Below are positions 25,573 through 32,181 of a stretch of DNA of 64,000 nucleotides, piece by piece. The position numbers and the translations under genes were made by a program. The DNA lies in the NCBI GenBank assembly GCA_040219025.1, contig JAVJTE010000027.1, positions 1 to 64,000 of the forward strand, written 5' to 3'. Below the pieces are notes generated by a model. That model had not been told where the DNA came from and searched no databases. It worked only from the letters and a program-made list of their open reading frames with translations. Within the stretch, counting starts at the first letter, position 1. Each line of letters begins with the position of its first letter. This DNA comes from HT1-32 sp040219025 (lineage in GTDB: Bacteria > Pseudomonadota > Alphaproteobacteria > Rhodospirillales > HT1-32).

Positions 25573-27323
25573 ACGTTATAAAAATTGCAGTTCCTGTAAT
25601 TCATGGAAGAAGAAAATTTCATTTCGATAAAGGTCGTCCGTGGAGCATTATTGAGCATGTGCTGCTGTTTACTCTCTCTAGAAATCGATCAACAGCATCT
25701 GAATTGGCTCTTAAAGGCGACATACCCCAAAGAGTGGTGATAGAGGGGCTTATCCGCCTGATGCGGGCTGGATGGGTAGAGATGTTGTACGAAGGCGAGA
25801 GTGTATTCTTTGAAGCAACTATGAATGGGAGCGTAGCTGCAAAAAAAGACGAGTTACCAAATGCTTCTCAGCGACTGAGTCGCAAAATGAATTTCGTCAT
25901 TGATCAAATCACAGGAACTATTTATCGAAGTAGAGAGCTTCCATTTTACCACGAATACGCACTTGTTGAGCGCGAGAAGAATGAACGGATAATTAGAATC
26001 GAACGCCCAAGTCACGTATTAATGGATGAAGTCAGCCCCCTTGTGGAAGCTTTGTTTCTAGATGATGAAAAGTTTGTCTCAGTTGATCCTTCCGGAGAAC
26101 GGCTTTCTGAAAGATGGTCCCTGATTACGGTACGTGATGGAGAGATTGAAGGATTAAGCAAACGTGCTCCAACACTGCTTAAAGAATCAATTAAAAAGGC
26201 TGCAGAATCAGCTCCAGAGAAAATAAAAGCTCCTCATGCTGTCCCATTACCACCTCATGGCGCCCAATTTAATAATTCTCACAATTTACCAATTGAAAGA
26301 CAGCTATCATTCTCGACTCAAGACCTAATACTTGGCGGAGCCGATCACCGTGAAGCGCTGTATTCTACAATTAGGCGTGCAAGGCATAGAGTGTTGATCC
26401 ATTCAACTTTCATATCAGAGAGTAGGTTTAACGAGATACTTCCTGAACTTAGAGCGTCCGCTGATAGGGGAGTTCGGATAGATATTATGTGGGGTCAAAA
26501 TGACAATACTGATGACTCAGGTTCCACACGCCACGTAATCAGTAGAATAAATGCGAATATAAAAGAAATTGGAATCGATATGATTCGTGTCCATCCATTT
26601 TCTACAAACTCTCATTGCAAAGTCTTGCTAGCGGATACGGGGTCCTCGAATAGTTTTACAGTAGTAGTCGGTTCATGCAATTGGTTGTTAAGTAATTTTG
26701 ATAGTTTTGAAGCGTCAGTTAGATTACGACAGCCTAAAATTGTTGCTGATGTTGTTGGGCAAATTGCTGAGTTATCGAAGGGTACAAATGGTATTTGGAC
26801 TAAATTCACTAATGAGTTGGCTGCATTAGGAGCTAATATTCGTTCTCAACCAGAAACTCGTAACCAGCCTCACACCGCACAAATTATTTTGGGCTCTAGT
26901 CATGCTGACTTGATTAGGCAAGCCCGCGATGAGAGCAAAAATCGCATTTTTGTAACCAGTCACCGTTTTGGCATTGCTGGCAAACCATCGGTAATTGCTC
27001 CCACTCTAACTGCTGCGATAGCTAGAGGCATCAATGTTCAGATATATTATGGGACAACTAGCGGTCCACTTAAAGGGAGCGATGCCGCTGAAATAACAAG
27101 TGAGGTTGGAAGAAAAGGTGTTGTAATTCGTCCTATTCGCAAGCCAAGACTTCACGCAAAATTGTTAGCCTGGGATGATGAAACGATAATAGTGACAAGC
27201 CAAAATTGGCTTTCTGCAGACCCACCGGATTATGACCCACGGCAAGAGATAGGTGTTCGTATTACAGCCCCAAATCTTGCAAGAAAGTTGATAGAGAGAT
27301 TTGAGATGGCTAAAATCGAATAA
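25569..27323 (+). CDS. Mokosh type I nuclease MkoB: phospholipase D family
   Basis: A 584-residue protein coupled to mkoA by an ATGA overlap. The first ~80 residues resemble a winged helix (STASELALKGDIPQRVVIEGLIRLMRAGWVEML). Two PLD-type HxKx4D motifs follow: HCKVLLAD with downstream GSCNWL (~349-370), and HAKLLAWD with TSQNWLS (~529-550), so one chain forms a complete two-motif active site. PLD-family members in defence systems act as nucleases; in Mokosh both proteins are required for anti-phage activity. What triggers it in this host is unknown. AT-rich as mkoA. Confidence 0.9.
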   Translation: MNVIKIAVPVIHGRRKFHFDKGRPWSIIEHVLLFTLSRNRSTASELALKGDIPQRVVIEGLIRLMRAGWVEMLYEGESVFFEATMNGSVAAKKDELPNASQRLSRKMNFVIDQITGTIYRSRELPFYHEYALVEREKNERIIRIERPSHVLMDEVSPLVEALFLDDEKFVSVDPSGERLSERWSLITVRDGEIEGLSKRAPTLLKESIKKAAESAPEKIKAPHAVPLPPHGAQFNNSHNLPIERQLSFSTQDLILGGADHREALYSTIRRARHRVLIHSTFISESRFNEILPELRASADRGVRIDIMWGQNDNTDDSGSTRHVISRINANIKEIGIDMIRVHPFSTNSHCKVLLADTGSSNSFTVVVGSCNWLLSNFDSFEASVRLRQPKIVADVVGQIAELSKGTNGIWTKFTNELAALGANIRSQPETRNQPHTAQIILGSSHADLIRQARDESKNRIFVTSHRFGIAGKPSVIAPTLTAAIARGINVQIYYGTTSGPLKGSDAAEITSEVGRKGVVIRPIRKPRLHAKLLAWDDETIIVTSQNWLSADPPDYDPRQEIGVRITAPNLARKLIERFEMAKIE

Positions 27324-27467
27324 TACTAATTACGAATTTCAAAAATAGAAATTAATATATGGCATCACCTTTTGATCTGAACGATTATTTTCATCTGACA
27401 ATTTTGTAGCAAGTGGCCTTGCGCTTCCATTGCCTTAACTGACTCGGTTGTTGGGATGAGTTCGAAT

Positions 27468-27507
27468 CTAGCCCTGCATCAGTCGATGAACTAGGGTAGC
27501 TTTTTTT
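27468..27507 (+). terminator. Intrinsic terminator after the Mokosh operon, T-tract hit by an IS
   Basis: The stem CTA-CCCT/AGGG-TAG (one bulged G at 27471) encloses a nested CATC-AGTC-GATG hairpin and is followed by C and seven T (27501-27507). It lies 145 bp after the mkoB stop. The T run plus the next A (TTTTTTTA) is the target duplicated by the IS1595-family element. Confidence 0.75.
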
Positions 27508-27508
27508 A
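27501..27508. repeat. Target-site duplication TTTTTTTA, left copy
   Basis: Eight bases directly outside the left inverted repeat of the IS1595-family element, identical to those outside the right one. Confidence 0.85.
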
Positions 27509-27578
27509 GGGGCCTATATAGATTTGTGACCCACGCCCCTGAGTGCTAATGTTCCCCGGACCTACTGATGGGGGAACA

Positions 27579-28127
27579 ATGTCAACTATTGCTACCGTTG
27601 TCGTTAACGAACCAACTGACGAGCGGGTGGTTCAAAGAATCGCCGAAGCGCTCCGAGCAAATGGGCAATACGCTAAGCAAATCCGTGATTTTGCGGATAT
27701 GTTGGAGGACAACCAACATCCACTTGGATTGAAGTTTCAGCCGAAGCCGGGCCAGTTGCTGGTCTGCCGTTTCGGATTAGGATTTCAGCAACCAGAAATG
27801 GTTAAAACGAGGCCAGTGCTCGTTGTCTCACCGCACCAAAGGCGATGGACTGGCCTGTGCCTGGTGGTTCCAATCAGTTCCGTACCCCCGGACCCGGTGG
27901 AACCGTACCATTATCGACTTCCAGACGGCTTACTACCTAGCAAGAAATATCCAGAAGCGTGGATAAAGGGAGATTTGGTCATCACCGTTGGGAAGCATCG
28001 CCTTGATCGGATTAAAACCGGTTTTCGGCAGTACGAGGCTCCGCTGGTGCCTCCAGAGGTTTTGCGAGAAGCGCGCCGGTGCATTCTCCACGCAACGGGA
28101 ATGCACACCTTGACAGCTCATTTGTAA
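27579..28127 (+). CDS. PemK/MazF-family toxin-like endoribonuclease
   Basis: I chose the ATG at 27579 (MSTIATVVVNEP, after GGGGGAACA), giving 182 residues; longer starts read into the IS end. The first ~55 residues are a helical extension. Then comes the PemK/MazF beta-barrel: GQLLVCRFG...KTRPVLVVSP, GLCLVVPISSV, WIKGDLVITVGKHRLDRI. Members cleave mRNA when free of antitoxin. At twice the usual MazF barrel length plus extension it is an atypical member, and no classical antitoxin gene sits next to it. It begins 70 bp inside the IS left end. Confidence 0.8.
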   Translation: MSTIATVVVNEPTDERVVQRIAEALRANGQYAKQIRDFADMLEDNQHPLGLKFQPKPGQLLVCRFGLGFQQPEMVKTRPVLVVSPHQRRWTGLCLVVPISSVPPDPVEPYHYRLPDGLLPSKKYPEAWIKGDLVITVGKHRLDRIKTGFRQYEAPLVPPEVLREARRCILHATGMHTLTAHL

Positions 28128-28148
28128 CGACCTAGATTCGATATGTAA

Positions 28149-28258
28149 CCGCGAAAGCGGGCTTGGAAGACCACCCGAGGGTGGCAGGCTCTCGACGAGG
28201 ACGATAACAAGTCTGTCGGAGCCTTAAGAAAAACCCCGCTTAACGGCGGGGTTTTTTG
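28149..28258 (+). ncRNA. Candidate structured RNA downstream of the toxin gene
   Basis: Four consecutive hairpins without an open reading frame. They are CCGC-GAAA-GCGG (GNRA loop, 28149-28160), CCACC-CGAG-GGTGG (28171-28184), GGCTC(T)CGAC with GTCGGAGCC (28187-28223, one bulge and an inner GAC/GTC), and a terminator at 28232-28253. The last ends in a T run. Could be a small RNA of the IS or a structured 3' UTR of the toxin transcript. No known RNA family recognised. Confidence 0.5.
28229..28258 (+). terminator. Intrinsic terminator after toxin gene / candidate RNA
   Basis: Stem AACCCCGC (28232-28239) / GCGGGGTT (28246-28253), loop TTAACG, then a run of T. It closes the plus-strand transcript inside the IS; the next gene is convergent. 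Confidence 0.88.
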
Positions 28259-28357
28259 TTGTCTAAATGGTATCACGTGACACCAGCCCGGATGGGCGTT
28301 GAACTCACGTAAGCCCGAGCGGTTGGGCCTGCAGTCTGACCGCAGGCCCTTTCGGCT

Positions 28358-29275
28358 TCAATCCTTCAGCGCATCACGCTGCGCTTCAATCAATTTTAGT
28401 AACTTGTCGAGTTCTGACACACCGAGTTCGACGGGCGAACTAACTCGCACCACGATCTCACGCCCGACCTTGAATCGAAGATCGGTGCTTGTGTCGCTTG
28501 CGTCGATTTCAACGGACTGCATCGGGAAGATCGGTGGTGCTTTTACGACATCACTCGCGCGCTCTTTCACAATCACTTCGTTCATCGGTATCCCCGTTTC
28601 ACTGCCTTCGACGGCGACCCATTCGCCGTCGTCTGTGACGTGACGAACCCGGAGCGGCACAGAGAATCGTAAAACGCCATGAGATTCCCATTGCACCAGA
28701 TCGCCCACTTGAGCACCGCCATACGTCGCGGCGTCATCACCATCAGATGCACCCGATTCTTCGTTATCGTCTTCCTCAACGCCATGACTTTCGGTTGCGC
28801 CGATTTCCTTCAGCCCCTCCATTGTTCGGAGGAACGCTTTCGCGGCAGGGCGGATAGCATTTGGGTTAAAGCCGCTTCGGTTCAAAAACGTAACCACACC
28901 GTCTTCTGGCGGAACGTCGATATCAGGAAAGCGCTCTCGCAATTCACGAAACAAGGGTGGCTCAATTGCGGCGTCTCGCAAATTAGAGGCCCGCTCTTCG
29001 TCATTTTCAGCGTACAGAATGGCTTTCGCGCGTTCTGTGACACGCGCTTCGCCCTTGCCGGCCCTCTCCAACAGGCCGTAGGCGGCCAATGCCGCTAACG
29101 CACTATTGGCGGGGCCGCTCAAACTGCTGTAGCCGATCAACTTCGCGGCATCCTGCCGGTCAACAGCCGATGAGCGGTAGACGGTTTCGATTTTTCGGAT
29201 CGCCTCAACAGCCTCTGTAAGAGACATATTCGGATAGGACGGGCTGCGTACCGGCTTTTTGGGAGTGGCATTCAT
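28358..29275 (-). CDS. IS passenger protein of unknown function (305 aa)
   Basis: A 305-residue protein that I do not recognise. Residues ~20-95 look like a helical DNA-binding-type domain (SLTEAVEAIRKIETVYRSSAVDRQDAAKLIGYSSLSGPANSALAALAAYGLLERAGKGEARVTERAKAIL), which reads like a winged helix with a regulator-style wing. A highly acidic linker follows (~165-185), then a beta-rich C-terminal domain with a terminal helix. No signal peptide or membrane segment. It is encoded within the IS1595-family element, convergent to the toxin gene, with a GC-rich composition matching the transposase. May be a regulator of the element or an unusual antitoxin; both are speculation. Confidence 0.75.
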   Translation of the reverse strand: MNATPKKPVRSPSYPNMSLTEAVEAIRKIETVYRSSAVDRQDAAKLIGYSSLSGPANSALAALAAYGLLERAGKGEARVTERAKAILYAENDEERASNLRDAAIEPPLFRELRERFPDIDVPPEDGVVTFLNRSGFNPNAIRPAAKAFLRTMEGLKEIGATESHGVEEDDNEESGASDGDDAATYGGAQVGDLVQWESHGVLRFSVPLRVRHVTDDGEWVAVEGSETGIPMNEVIVKERASDVVKAPPIFPMQSVEIDASDTSTDLRFKVGREIVVRVSSPVELGVSELDKLLKLIEAQRDALKD

Positions 29276-29763
29276 TTCGACCTCCTGCGTTACTCACACG
29301 CTTTCTGTAGCAGGTCGGCTGCCGTTAGTAAAGAAATTACTCCTGTGACTTGACACGGTTACTCGGGCTGGGCGATAAGATTGTTGCCGCCCGCACGATT
29401 CGGTCGGCCAACAAGCCTTGGAGACTGCCGTGATGAGACTTGATCAGCCCCCGTCGCCCGGCCACCGCGCACTCGGGGGAGACTAACGAAGAAGGCCGCG
29501 CCCGCTGGAACCGGGAACGGCCTTCATGGTGGTCACGTAACCGAATCGGGAGTCCCGGTGCGGATGTAACCAGTCGCTTTTTTACATTTGCACGCGGCGA
29601 CTCCCGATTCAAGGCCCACACCTTGAGAGAGGGTTTCGCACAATGCAGACCGTCTGGGTTAACGCGTACTATCGCGTTCGCTTCGGTCGGGTCGAGCACG
29701 TCTGCGCTCATTGGCGCGGCTGCTGATCTGATCTGATCTGACCGATTAGGGACAGGGCGAGCG
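29276..29763. other. Gene-poor stretch inside the IS
   Basis: About 490 bp. A minus-strand frame of 152 codons spans much of it, but its composition is low in hydrophobics and it resembles no family, so I do not call it a gene. It includes a short TGATC-type iteration (29723-29742) and a near-palindromic pair GAATCGGGAGTC / GACTCCCGATTC (29543-29554 and 29601-29612) that could form a large hairpin. A 27-codon plus-strand frame lies at 29643-29726. Confidence 0.5.
29643..29726 (+). CDS. Possible 27-residue microprotein in the IS
   Basis: MQTVWVNAYYRVRFGRVEHV followed by CAHWRGC and TGA. Rich in aromatic and basic residues, with biased non-random composition that does not look like chance translation. 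The sequence ahead of it (GAGAGAGGG, 11 bases away) could serve as a ribosome site. Too short for certainty. Confidence 0.3.
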   Translation: MQTVWVNAYYRVRFGRVEHVCAHWRGC

Positions 29764-29949
29764 TTAGCGGTCCTGATCCTTCCCATCAATCTCACTTGGG
29801 GGCGGCTTTGTGCCGCCCCTTTTCTTTCTGGGCTTCTTCGCCTTGTCCGGCAATTCGCTCGGGTCGGTCTGGGCGAACCGTCTAAGCGCCTCGTTCCAGT
29901 CCATGTCGAGATAGAGGGGCGGTTGCGGCTTCTTCTTGTTGTCGGTCAT
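29764..29949 (-). CDS. Small basic protein encoded next to transposase (61 aa)
   Basis: MTDNKKKPQPPLYLDMDWNE... : a proline- and lysine-rich N-terminus, a short helix (NEALRRFAQTDPSEL) and a very basic KKPRKKRGG segment. Its start overlaps the transposase stop by 4 bp (ATGA), so it is translationally coupled. Likely an accessory protein of the transposition unit; function unknown. Confidence 0.65.
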   Translation of the reverse strand: MTDNKKKPQPPLYLDMDWNEALRRFAQTDPSELPDKAKKPRKKRGGTKPPPSEIDGKDQDR

Positions 29950-30860
29950 GCGATCAGCGCCTTGTAGGTCAGCCGTCCGGCTGTCTGGCGGAGCAGGGCG
30001 TTAACACGCTTGCCTTCGCCCATCTCGCGCAGATTGAAACGCCATGTCATTTCGCCAACGTACTTGTCCAAGTGCTTCGGTGAAAGCCAATGGTGCGTGC
30101 CGACGATCTGGCGCTTGAACAGCGCCCAGACGCTTTCGATACCGTTCGTGTGGTTATAGAAGTCCCGGACATACTCACCGGCGCTGTGGTTGACGGTGTG
30201 GTGGTTGTAGCGGCCCTGCAAGCCAACGAACGAGCCGTGTTCGTCGGTCATCACATTCGCGCCTTCCTTGACGTTCTGAGCGATTACACCCTGCACGTTA
30301 CGGGCGCGAAGGTTCGGCATCTGCCCGGCGCGGAGTTCGCCGCCACGCTCCAGCATACCGAACACAACGGCCTTGCCCGCGCCGCCCTGTTTGCCGCCAG
30401 TGCGCTGCCAAGCGTGCTTGTTCTTCTCTTTGCCGCCGACGAAAGTTTCGTCCGCCTCAACGTCGCCATCGAGCGGGCGATTGAACGACTGAGTGCGGAT
30501 CGCGTGACGCAGACGATGCAGCATGAACCATGCCGTCTTCTGCGTGACACCAATGTCCTTGGCGAGCGTGGTGCTGGCGACCCCCTTCTTGTGCGACGTA
30601 ATCAGCCAAATGGCCATGAACCACTTACGCAGTTCGATTTTCGAGTCCTCAAAAATGGTGCCGACCTTGATCGAGAACCGCTTACGGCAGTCACCACACT
30701 TGTGCGTCCGGTTGTCGGAGAAGTGATAGACCTTCGTGCCCCGGCAATGCGGGCAGAAAGCGCCGTTGCTCCAGCGGATCGCGCGGAAATGGTTGATGGC
30801 AACCTGTTCGTCCGGGAAGGCCTGCATCAACTGGAGAAGGGTATCGAATTTCTGGATCAT
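29946..30860 (-). CDS. IS1595-family (ISXO2-like) transposase
   Basis: A 304-residue transposase. The N-terminal zinc-binding region is CPHCRGTKVYHF...HKCGDCRKRF (~36-62). A helix-turn-helix follows (~95-120), then the catalytic core: VEADETFVGG (D ~134), TDEHGSF (D ~205) and HTNGIESVWALFKR (N/E with downstream K, ~237-250), matching the DDN/E-K pattern of the family. Length is normal and the frame intact, so the element may be active. It lies 72 bp inside the right inverted repeat. Confidence 0.96.
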   Translation of the reverse strand: MIQKFDTLLQLMQAFPDEQVAINHFRAIRWSNGAFCPHCRGTKVYHFSDNRTHKCGDCRKRFSIKVGTIFEDSKIELRKWFMAIWLITSHKKGVASTTLAKDIGVTQKTAWFMLHRLRHAIRTQSFNRPLDGDVEADETFVGGKEKNKHAWQRTGGKQGGAGKAVVFGMLERGGELRAGQMPNLRARNVQGVIAQNVKEGANVMTDEHGSFVGLQGRYNHHTVNHSAGEYVRDFYNHTNGIESVWALFKRQIVGTHHWLSPKHLDKYVGEMTWRFNLREMGEGKRVNALLRQTAGRLTYKALIA

Positions 30861-30932
30861 GGATCACGCTCCGTTGCGGTAATCCATATGTAGGCACTCA
30901 ATCAGGCTGGGTCAAGGATGTATATAGAGCCC

Positions 30933-30940
30933 TTTTTTTA
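30933..30940. repeat. Target-site duplication TTTTTTTA, right copy
   Basis: Eight bases directly outside the right inverted repeat, identical to 27501-27508. Removing the IS and one copy restores the terminator T-tract followed by CGGGGGATG. Confidence 0.85.
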
Positions 30941-31377
30941 CGGGGGATGACGCGAAATCATTTTGTCCTCTGTCTAGAGGGAAAGCCTGATTATAAAATA
31001 TTCACTTCCAAGAGTGCTTTGCCAAGCGCACAGGTGGGTAAGCCCTAGGTTCGTTATTCTAAAGTTTCTTTTCAGCCCTTACAGCTTGGAAAGTGAAACT
31101 AAGACGACCCACTGCCCACCTTCGTCCTCACCAGCCCACCACCCCGCTTCGCTCCGCGACGCGGGTTAACCAGTCACAGCGTTCATTAAAGCGACAGTCG
31201 TTTCGCAGAAACGGCGAAAGCGGCTTTGGGATAATGAGAACGCAGCAGGTCTCGCGCTTGTTTCACTTCGCTCCGCCGGGCCGCAGTCGCGGCTTTGGTT
31301 CCGGTTCGGAGTCTCCCCTGTTTTATCATAATCTGTCTCATGCCCCTTACCCGGCTTATCCGCATCCCGCCATCAGG
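30941..31377. other. Right end of the integrative element and chromosomal flank
   Basis: 30941-31133 is element sequence with no convincing gene; its last part can encode the alternative recombinase C-terminus on the minus strand (31079-31133). 31134-31142 is the attR core. 31143-31377 is chromosomal flank starting with a CCCGC...GCGGG hairpin; I see no gene in it. Confidence 0.55.
31134..31142. repeat. attR core, GCCCACCAC
   Basis: The right copy of the direct repeat. The flank on the element side (31079-31133) encodes, on the minus strand and in the recombinase frame, 17 residues followed by TAA; the flank on the chromosome side continues with a CCCGC...GCGGG hairpin typical of sequence after a tRNA. 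Confidence 0.65.
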
Positions 31378-32181
31378 TCAGCGGCGGCCTCGTGCCGGAC
31401 TGTCTTTGTTGACTTCAGCCAGCCAGCTCAGGCTCCCGATTGTGTCGTGCGCCGGTTTGTACTCGCAGCCGACGACACCCGGATAGGCAAGGCTGTCCAG
31501 CCGGGCGAAAATTTCTTTATAGGGAAGTGTGCCGGTGCCCGGTTCATGGCGTCCCGGATAATCCGCGATCTGGATATGTGCGATCCGGTCCAGATGCTGT
31601 TCGATAAAGGCAACCGGGTCGAGGCCTTTGACGGCGGCATGATAGACATCGAACAGCATGGCGACGTGACCGTGTGACAGCCCGGAGATGAGGTCGAGGG
31701 CGAAATCCGGATGGTTGACGTAGAACCCGGCGACAGACTCGTCGCTGATGGCCTCGATCAGGACAGTGATGTTTGCAGCGGCGCATCGGTCGGCGGCCCA
31801 TCCGAGGTTGGTCAGGTAGGTTTCGCGGCAGTCTTCCCGTGTGGCGCCGTCGGGCAGAATGCCGGGCATGATATGTAACAGGGAGGTGCCGATTTCCCTG
31901 GCGGCGGCTATTCCGGTATCAACGCTTTCGCGAAACCCGGCTGTCCGGTCCTTCAGACAGGCGAGGCCCTTTTCTCCTTTGCCCGGGTCACCGGCCGGGG
32001 CGGCGATCTGGGCGCAGGTCAGATCATGTGCGTCGAGCAGGTCACGAAAGCGGGCAATGCTGAAGTCATAGGGCGCGGGATGTTCGACGGTTGTGAACCC
32101 CGCGGCGGCGGCCGCAGAAAACCGTTCTTCGAGCGGAAGTTCGGTGAAGAGGTAGCCGAGATGTGCGCAGAATACGGGCAT
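31378..32181 (-). CDS. Hydroxypyruvate isomerase-like sugar isomerase/epimerase
   Basis: A 267-residue TIM-barrel protein of the AP-endonuclease-2/sugar-isomerase superfamily. The start MPVFCAHLGYLFTELPLEERFSAAAAAGF is characteristic of Hyi-type enzymes. A metal-binding glutamate is expected in TVLIEAISDESVAGFYV, further ligands in LFDVYHAAV and IQIADYPGRHEPGTG, and a final glutamate in GVVGCEYKPA. The start ATG overlaps the stop of the GntR gene (TGATG), so the longer upstream extension is not used. Probably interconverts hydroxypyruvate/tartronate semialdehyde or a related hydroxy-keto acid in the catabolic cluster to the right. Confidence 0.87.
   Translation of the reverse strand: MPVFCAHLGYLFTELPLEERFSAAAAAGFTTVEHPAPYDFSIARFRDLLDAHDLTCAQIAAPAGDPGKGEKGLACLKDRTAGFRESVDTGIAAAREIGTSLLHIMPGILPDGATREDCRETYLTNLGWAADRCAAANITVLIEAISDESVAGFYVNHPDFALDLISGLSHGHVAMLFDVYHAAVKGLDPVAFIEQHLDRIAHIQIADYPGRHEPGTGTLPYKEIFARLDSLAYPGVVGCEYKPAHDTIGSLSWLAEVNKDSPARGRR

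Larger units (their letters stand above)
27509..30932. mobile_element. IS1595-family element with passenger genes, 3.4 kb
   Basis: Ends are a 25-bp imperfect inverted repeat (27509-27533 and 30908-30932; 19 of 25 match; each begins GGG and contains CTATATA and TGACCCA). It is flanked by the 8-bp direct repeat TTTTTTTA, the size usual for this family. Inside are a PemK/MazF-family toxin gene, a structured-RNA candidate with terminator, a 305-codon unknown gene, a 61-codon gene and the transposase. Ordinary family members are about 1 kb, so this is a passenger-carrying version. It is GC-rich and nested in the AT-rich defence region, so it arrived later. Confidence 0.9.
19064..31142. mobile_element. 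Integrative element in tRNA-Ile2 carrying Mokosh defence
   Basis: About 12.1 kb between a 9-bp direct repeat GCCCACCAC at the tRNA 3' end (19064-19072) and at 31134-31142. It contains a large serine recombinase reading into the tRNA, small unknown genes, a MerR-like regulator, a two-gene defence operon and a nested IS1595-family element. Its interior from about 21.7 to 27.4 kb is clearly more AT-rich than the host. Sequence beyond the right repeat (CCCGCTTCGC...) resembles what would normally follow the tRNA. Joining the ends in silico gives the recombinase a new in-frame C-terminus, supporting both boundaries. No conjugation or replication genes are seen, so it is a non-conjugative island. 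Confidence 0.82.

Noticed and set aside
22012..27323. DISARM or another helicase/PLD defence system
   Set aside because: No methyltransferase, DUF1998-type or other DISARM component is present; the kinase-like domain plus COG1112 helicase and ATGA-coupled PLD gene fit Mokosh type I.
27456..27480. T-arm-like sequence GAGTTCGAATCTAGCCCTGC as an alternative attachment site
   Set aside because: It does not match the tRNA-Ile2 3' end base for base and is better explained as the stem of the Mokosh terminator.
29723..29742. Short tandem TGATC/TCTGA iteration as a functional repeat or CRISPR-like unit
   Set aside because: Only about three 5-6-base units; no spacers and no cas genes in the window.
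29337..29795. 152-codon minus-strand open frame inside the IS
   Set aside because: Low-hydrophobic, Arg/Ser/Pro-rich translation, overlaps the small basic protein gene, no ribosome site.
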